A DNA stretch of 6,300 nucleotides, from NCBI GenBank assembly GCA_021778575.1, contig JAJYCH010000296.1, forward strand, positions 1 to 6,300, written 5' to 3'. The notes beneath the pieces were generated by a model, which saw only the letters and a program-made list of their open reading frames with translations, was not told the origin of the DNA and ran no database searches. Source of the stretch: Planctomycetota bacterium (GTDB lineage Bacteria; Planctomycetota; Planctomycetia; Isosphaerales; Isosphaeraceae). The position numbers and the translations under genes are program-made. This document shows, in pieces, positions 4,198-6,300 of the stretch (positions are counted from its first letter, which is position 1; each line of letters opens with the position of its first letter).

Positions 4198-6300
4198 ATG
4201 AACCCGTTTCTCGCGACCATCACCAGCTCCGACCCGCTCGTCCGCGATCGCTCGATCCAGGATCTGCTCGCTGGTCTCTCCACGGCCGAGGTGCTCCAGG
4301 CCTGCGACGAGCTCGAGACCTTCCGCCAGGACTCGCGGAACCTCTACGAGCGGGTCCGCGCCTCGATCTTCCTCCACTCCATCTACCGCTACAGGCTCCA
4401 GGATTCGAGCGACGTGCCCTCGGGCGGGGTGATCCCGTTCGAGGGATTCGTCGACCTGATGGAGCGACGGTTCGAGCAGGCCATCACCGCGTTCCGCTCG
4501 TCCGTGAAGGCCGACGGGCCGAATGGATCGATCCTCAGCGCCCTGGCTCAGGTCTATGAGCGGATCACCTATCAGACGCTGGCCGACCAGGTCCGGCGGT
4601 CGGTCCGGAGTTGCCCGGGGAACCGCTGGATGTTCCGGGTCGGCCAGGTCTCGGAACATCCGCTCCGGATTCACCCGCGTCTCCTCGAACGGCCGAGTAC
4701 CGAGAGCCTGTTCCCGATCCTGATCGAACGGACGCCGGTCCGGCTCGACCTGTCGCACTCGGCCTGGTCGGATATCTTCTTCCTTGGGATGGATTATCCC
4801 GAAGGGGCGCGAGTCCTGAACATCTCGGTTGACCTCGGCGTCCATGGTCGCGACGATCGGCCGATCCCGCCGATCGAGACGCGGGTCAGGGTCATCGCCG
4901 AGCCGATCTTGCGACTGACGAGCATCGACCTGAACGCCTGCAAGGACGTGGCGACGCTCGAAGAACTGTTCAACTTTGGCAACGACTATCTGGGCCTGAT
5001 CAAGGCCGGAGTGATCGCCTCGGGGTTGATCCCGGCGTCGCTGGAAGGGACCTCGGTCCGGCTCGACGAGCTGCTCGGTCTGGTGATCCGCCCCGGTCAT
5101 GGTCTGGAGGTTGTCAGCAAGGTCAACGACATCCCCAAGGGGTCGAGGCTGGCGGTCTCGACCAACCTGCTGGCGTCGATCATCTCCAGCCTGATGCGGG
5201 CGACCTGTCAGTCGCGGAACCTGACCGGAATGCTCGACCCCGAAGAAGCGCCGGTGGTGGTGGCCCGGGCGATCCTGGGCGAATGGTTGGGAGGTTCGGG
5301 CGGCGGCTGGCAGGACTCGGGCGGGGTCTTTCCCGGCGTCAAGATCATCAAAGGGGTTCCGGCCGGCGCGGGCGATCCCGAAGCGGGGATCAGCCGGGGG
5401 CGGCTGTTGCCCTCGCACGAAATCCTGGGTGGTCCGGGGATTGGGGCTTCAATCGGTCAAGCCACGCCTACCCCCCCCACCCCGACCCTCCCCCACGAGG
5501 GGGGAGGGAGTCAGACGCAAGCGGGTCGCGATCCTTCTGGTCCCCTCCCCCCTCGTGGGGGAGGGTTAGGGTGGGGGGGCGATACAGCCACGCCACCGAG
5601 TGTGTCCCCGACCGACAATCACGACTCAAATCCGTTCCACCAGGCTCTGGCCGAGAGTTTGATCCTGATCCACGGCGGGATGGCCCAGAACGTCGGGCCG
5701 ATCCTCAACATGGTGACCGAAAAGTATCTGCTCAGGAGCAAGGCCGAATGGTCGCTTCGCCAGGAGGCGCTGGCGATCTTCGAGGGGATCGTCGACGCGG
5801 TCCGGACGTCTGACATCAAGACACTCGGAACGCTCACCACCCGGAACTGGGAAGGACCGATCAAGGGGATCATCCCCTGGGTCAGCAACCGCTTTACCGA
5901 ATCAATCATCGTCGAGGCCAGGAAAGCCCTCGGCGACGATTTCTGGGGGTTCTTGATGCTCGGCGGGATGTCGGGCGGCGGGATGGCGTTCTTTGTCGCT
6001 CCGGAGCGCAAGGCGGCGTTTCTCGACGAGGCCCGGGCGATCCTCCAGCGGGTCAAGAGCACCCTCGACGACGCCTTGCCGTTCGCCATGGAGCCGGTCG
6101 TTTACGACTTCCGGATCAACCCCCACGGGACCTTCGCCGAACTCCTCGACGCCGATCAGGCGATGATGCCGCCGCGCTATTACACGCTCCAGGTCCCCCG
6201 GATGATCGCCGAGGGGACGGCCTCGCTCGACGCACTCCGCAAGGCCGACGTCGACCATTTCGCCAACCAGTGCGAGAACCCGGCGGACCTCCTCCGCGTC
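4198..6300 (+). CDS. Fucokinase-like GHMP-superfamily sugar kinase with N-terminal extension (3' end outside window)
   Basis: The frame is open for 701 codons to the window edge. ATG 4198 is the only possible start after in-frame TGA 4168-4170; the ribosome site (GAGAGAG) is weak. Residues 1-178 are mostly helical-looking and match nothing I recognise. From 179 the order follows L-fucokinase: TPVRLDLSHSAWSD (GHMP motif 1, 179-192), NISVDLGV, DIPKGSRLAVSTNLL (ATP-loop position, 311-325), GGWQDSGGVFPGVK (369-382, with Asp373 at the catalytic QD position), GRLLPSHEIL, then LILIHGGMAQNVGPIL and GGMSGGGMAFFV (motif 3, 589-600). Such kinases make sugar-1-phosphates with ATP in the cytoplasm. Motif 1 has HSA for GG, and motif 2 lacks two Gly of the usual GSGLGTSS, so either a divergent subfamily or altered activity is possible. 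Residues of about 424-465 are encoded by a palindromic repeat. A further region follows the kinase domain from about 620. Substrate unknown; heptose and other sugar kinases are alternatives. Confidence 0.85.
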   Translation, partial: MNPFLATITSSDPLVRDRSIQDLLAGLSTAEVLQACDELETFRQDSRNLYERVRASIFLHSIYRYRLQDSSDVPSGGVIPFEGFVDLMERRFEQAITAFRSSVKADGPNGSILSALAQVYERITYQTLADQVRRSVRSCPGNRWMFRVGQVSEHPLRIHPRLLERPSTESLFPILIERTPVRLDLSHSAWSDIFFLGMDYPEGARVLNISVDLGVHGRDDRPIPPIETRVRVIAEPILRLTSIDLNACKDVATLEELFNFGNDYLGLIKAGVIASGLIPASLEGTSVRLDELLGLVIRPGHGLEVVSKVNDIPKGSRLAVSTNLLASIISSLMRATCQSRNLTGMLDPEEAPVVVARAILGEWLGGSGGGWQDSGGVFPGVKIIKGVPAGAGDPEAGISRGRLLPSHEILGGPGIGASIGQATPTPPTPTLPHEGGGSQTQAGRDPSGPLPPRGGGLGWGGDTATPPSVSPTDNHDSNPFHQALAESLILIHGGMAQNVGPILNMVTEKYLLRSKAEWSLRQEALAIFEGIVDAVRTSDIKTLGTLTTRNWEGPIKGIIPWVSNRFTESIIVEARKALGDDFWGFLMLGGMSGGGMAFFVAPERKAAFLDEARAILQRVKSTLDDALPFAMEPVVYDFRINPHGTFAELLDADQAMMPPRYYTLQVPRMIAEGTASLDALRKADVDHFANQCENPADLLRV
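5460..5594. repeat. 9-bp direct repeat flanking the intragenic palindrome, possible target-site duplication
   Basis: AGCCACGCC occurs at 5460-5468 and again at 5586-5594, immediately outside the palindromic element, and both copies are in the same reading phase (each encodes Ala-Thr-Pro). The distance from one copy to the next is 126 bp, exactly 42 codons. Removing one copy and the element would leave Gln-Ala-Thr-Pro-Pro-Ser in frame. The element is not quite centred (2-3 bp on the left, 6 bp on the right), so insertion by a transposase is likely but not shown. Confidence 0.5.
5472..5579. repeat. REP/MITE-like double palindrome inside the kinase coding sequence
   Basis: The left arm (5472-5508) and right arm (5543-5579) are reverse complements at 35 of 37 positions, around a 34-nt centre. 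Each arm is itself a small hairpin, CCCTCCCC...GGGGAGGG (5486-5493 with 5501-5508), so the element looks like two REP units in opposite orientation, as in BIMEs. The CCCTCCCCCACGAGG core is of the kind normally dispersed between genes. Here it lies within an open frame and is read as a low-complexity Pro/Gly-rich segment (about residues 424-461) between two predicted beta strands of the kinase. Confidence 0.88.

Noticed and set aside
3904..5418. 504-codon open frame on the minus strand
   Set aside because: It is antisense to the kinase gene and crosses the intergenic palindrome. No domain or convincing start signal is visible, and the plus-strand frame has clear GHMP motifs.
5472..5579. CRISPR repeat or rho-independent terminator
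   Set aside because: There are only two copies, in inverted orientation, with no regular spacers, and the region is read through by an intact open frame.
5283..5813. 176-codon open frame on the plus strand overlapping the repeat
   Set aside because: It overlaps the kinase frame, whose domain motifs continue on both sides. Its PPPSWGRVRVGG wording is the usual false translation of this repeat type.

Overview
The window looks like chromosomal DNA from a GC-rich bacterium, most likely a planctomycete of the Isosphaeraceae type. That placement is inference from base composition, the style of the proteins (above all the large variant sugar kinase) and the palindromic repeats. No ribosomal marker gene is present to confirm it.

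Layout from left to right. (1) The 3' end of an endonuclease/exonuclease/phosphatase-family gene runs in from the left edge (2-385). (2) A complete glycogen branching enzyme gene, glgB, lies at 486-2723. (3) A tRNA-Asp(GTC) gene lies on the minus strand at 2836-2909. It has a good sigma70-type promoter on its right and a stem-loop terminator on its left, between it and glgB. (4) A complete nucleotidyltransferase of the GalU type lies at 3080-4033, with a GTG start, a strong Shine-Dalgarno sequence and a leader full of alternative inverted repeats. (5) An intergenic REP-like palindrome lies at 4073-4145. (6) A long open frame at 4198-6300 leaves the window without a stop. It encodes a GHMP-superfamily sugar kinase most like L-fucokinase, with an uncharacterised 178-residue N-terminal region and heavily altered glycine-rich motifs.

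Three genes fit a common theme of activated-sugar metabolism. GlgB branches alpha-glucan made from glucose-1-phosphate, GalU makes UDP-glucose from glucose-1-phosphate, and a fucokinase-like enzyme would make a sugar-1-phosphate that a nucleotidyltransferase could activate. The nucleotidyltransferase-kinase pair resembles, in split form, the fused kinase/pyrophosphorylase (Fkp) of Bacteroides. This is a hypothesis only.

The most unusual feature is a REP/MITE-like double palindrome inside the kinase coding sequence (arms 5472-5508 and 5543-5579, complementary at 35 of 37 positions). A 9-bp direct repeat (5460-5468 and 5586-5594) surrounds it. Element plus one repeat copy is 126 bp, or 42 codons, so the reading frame is kept and a Pro/Gly-rich insert of about 40 residues is added to the protein. 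I see no CRISPR array, transposase, phage gene or defence system.
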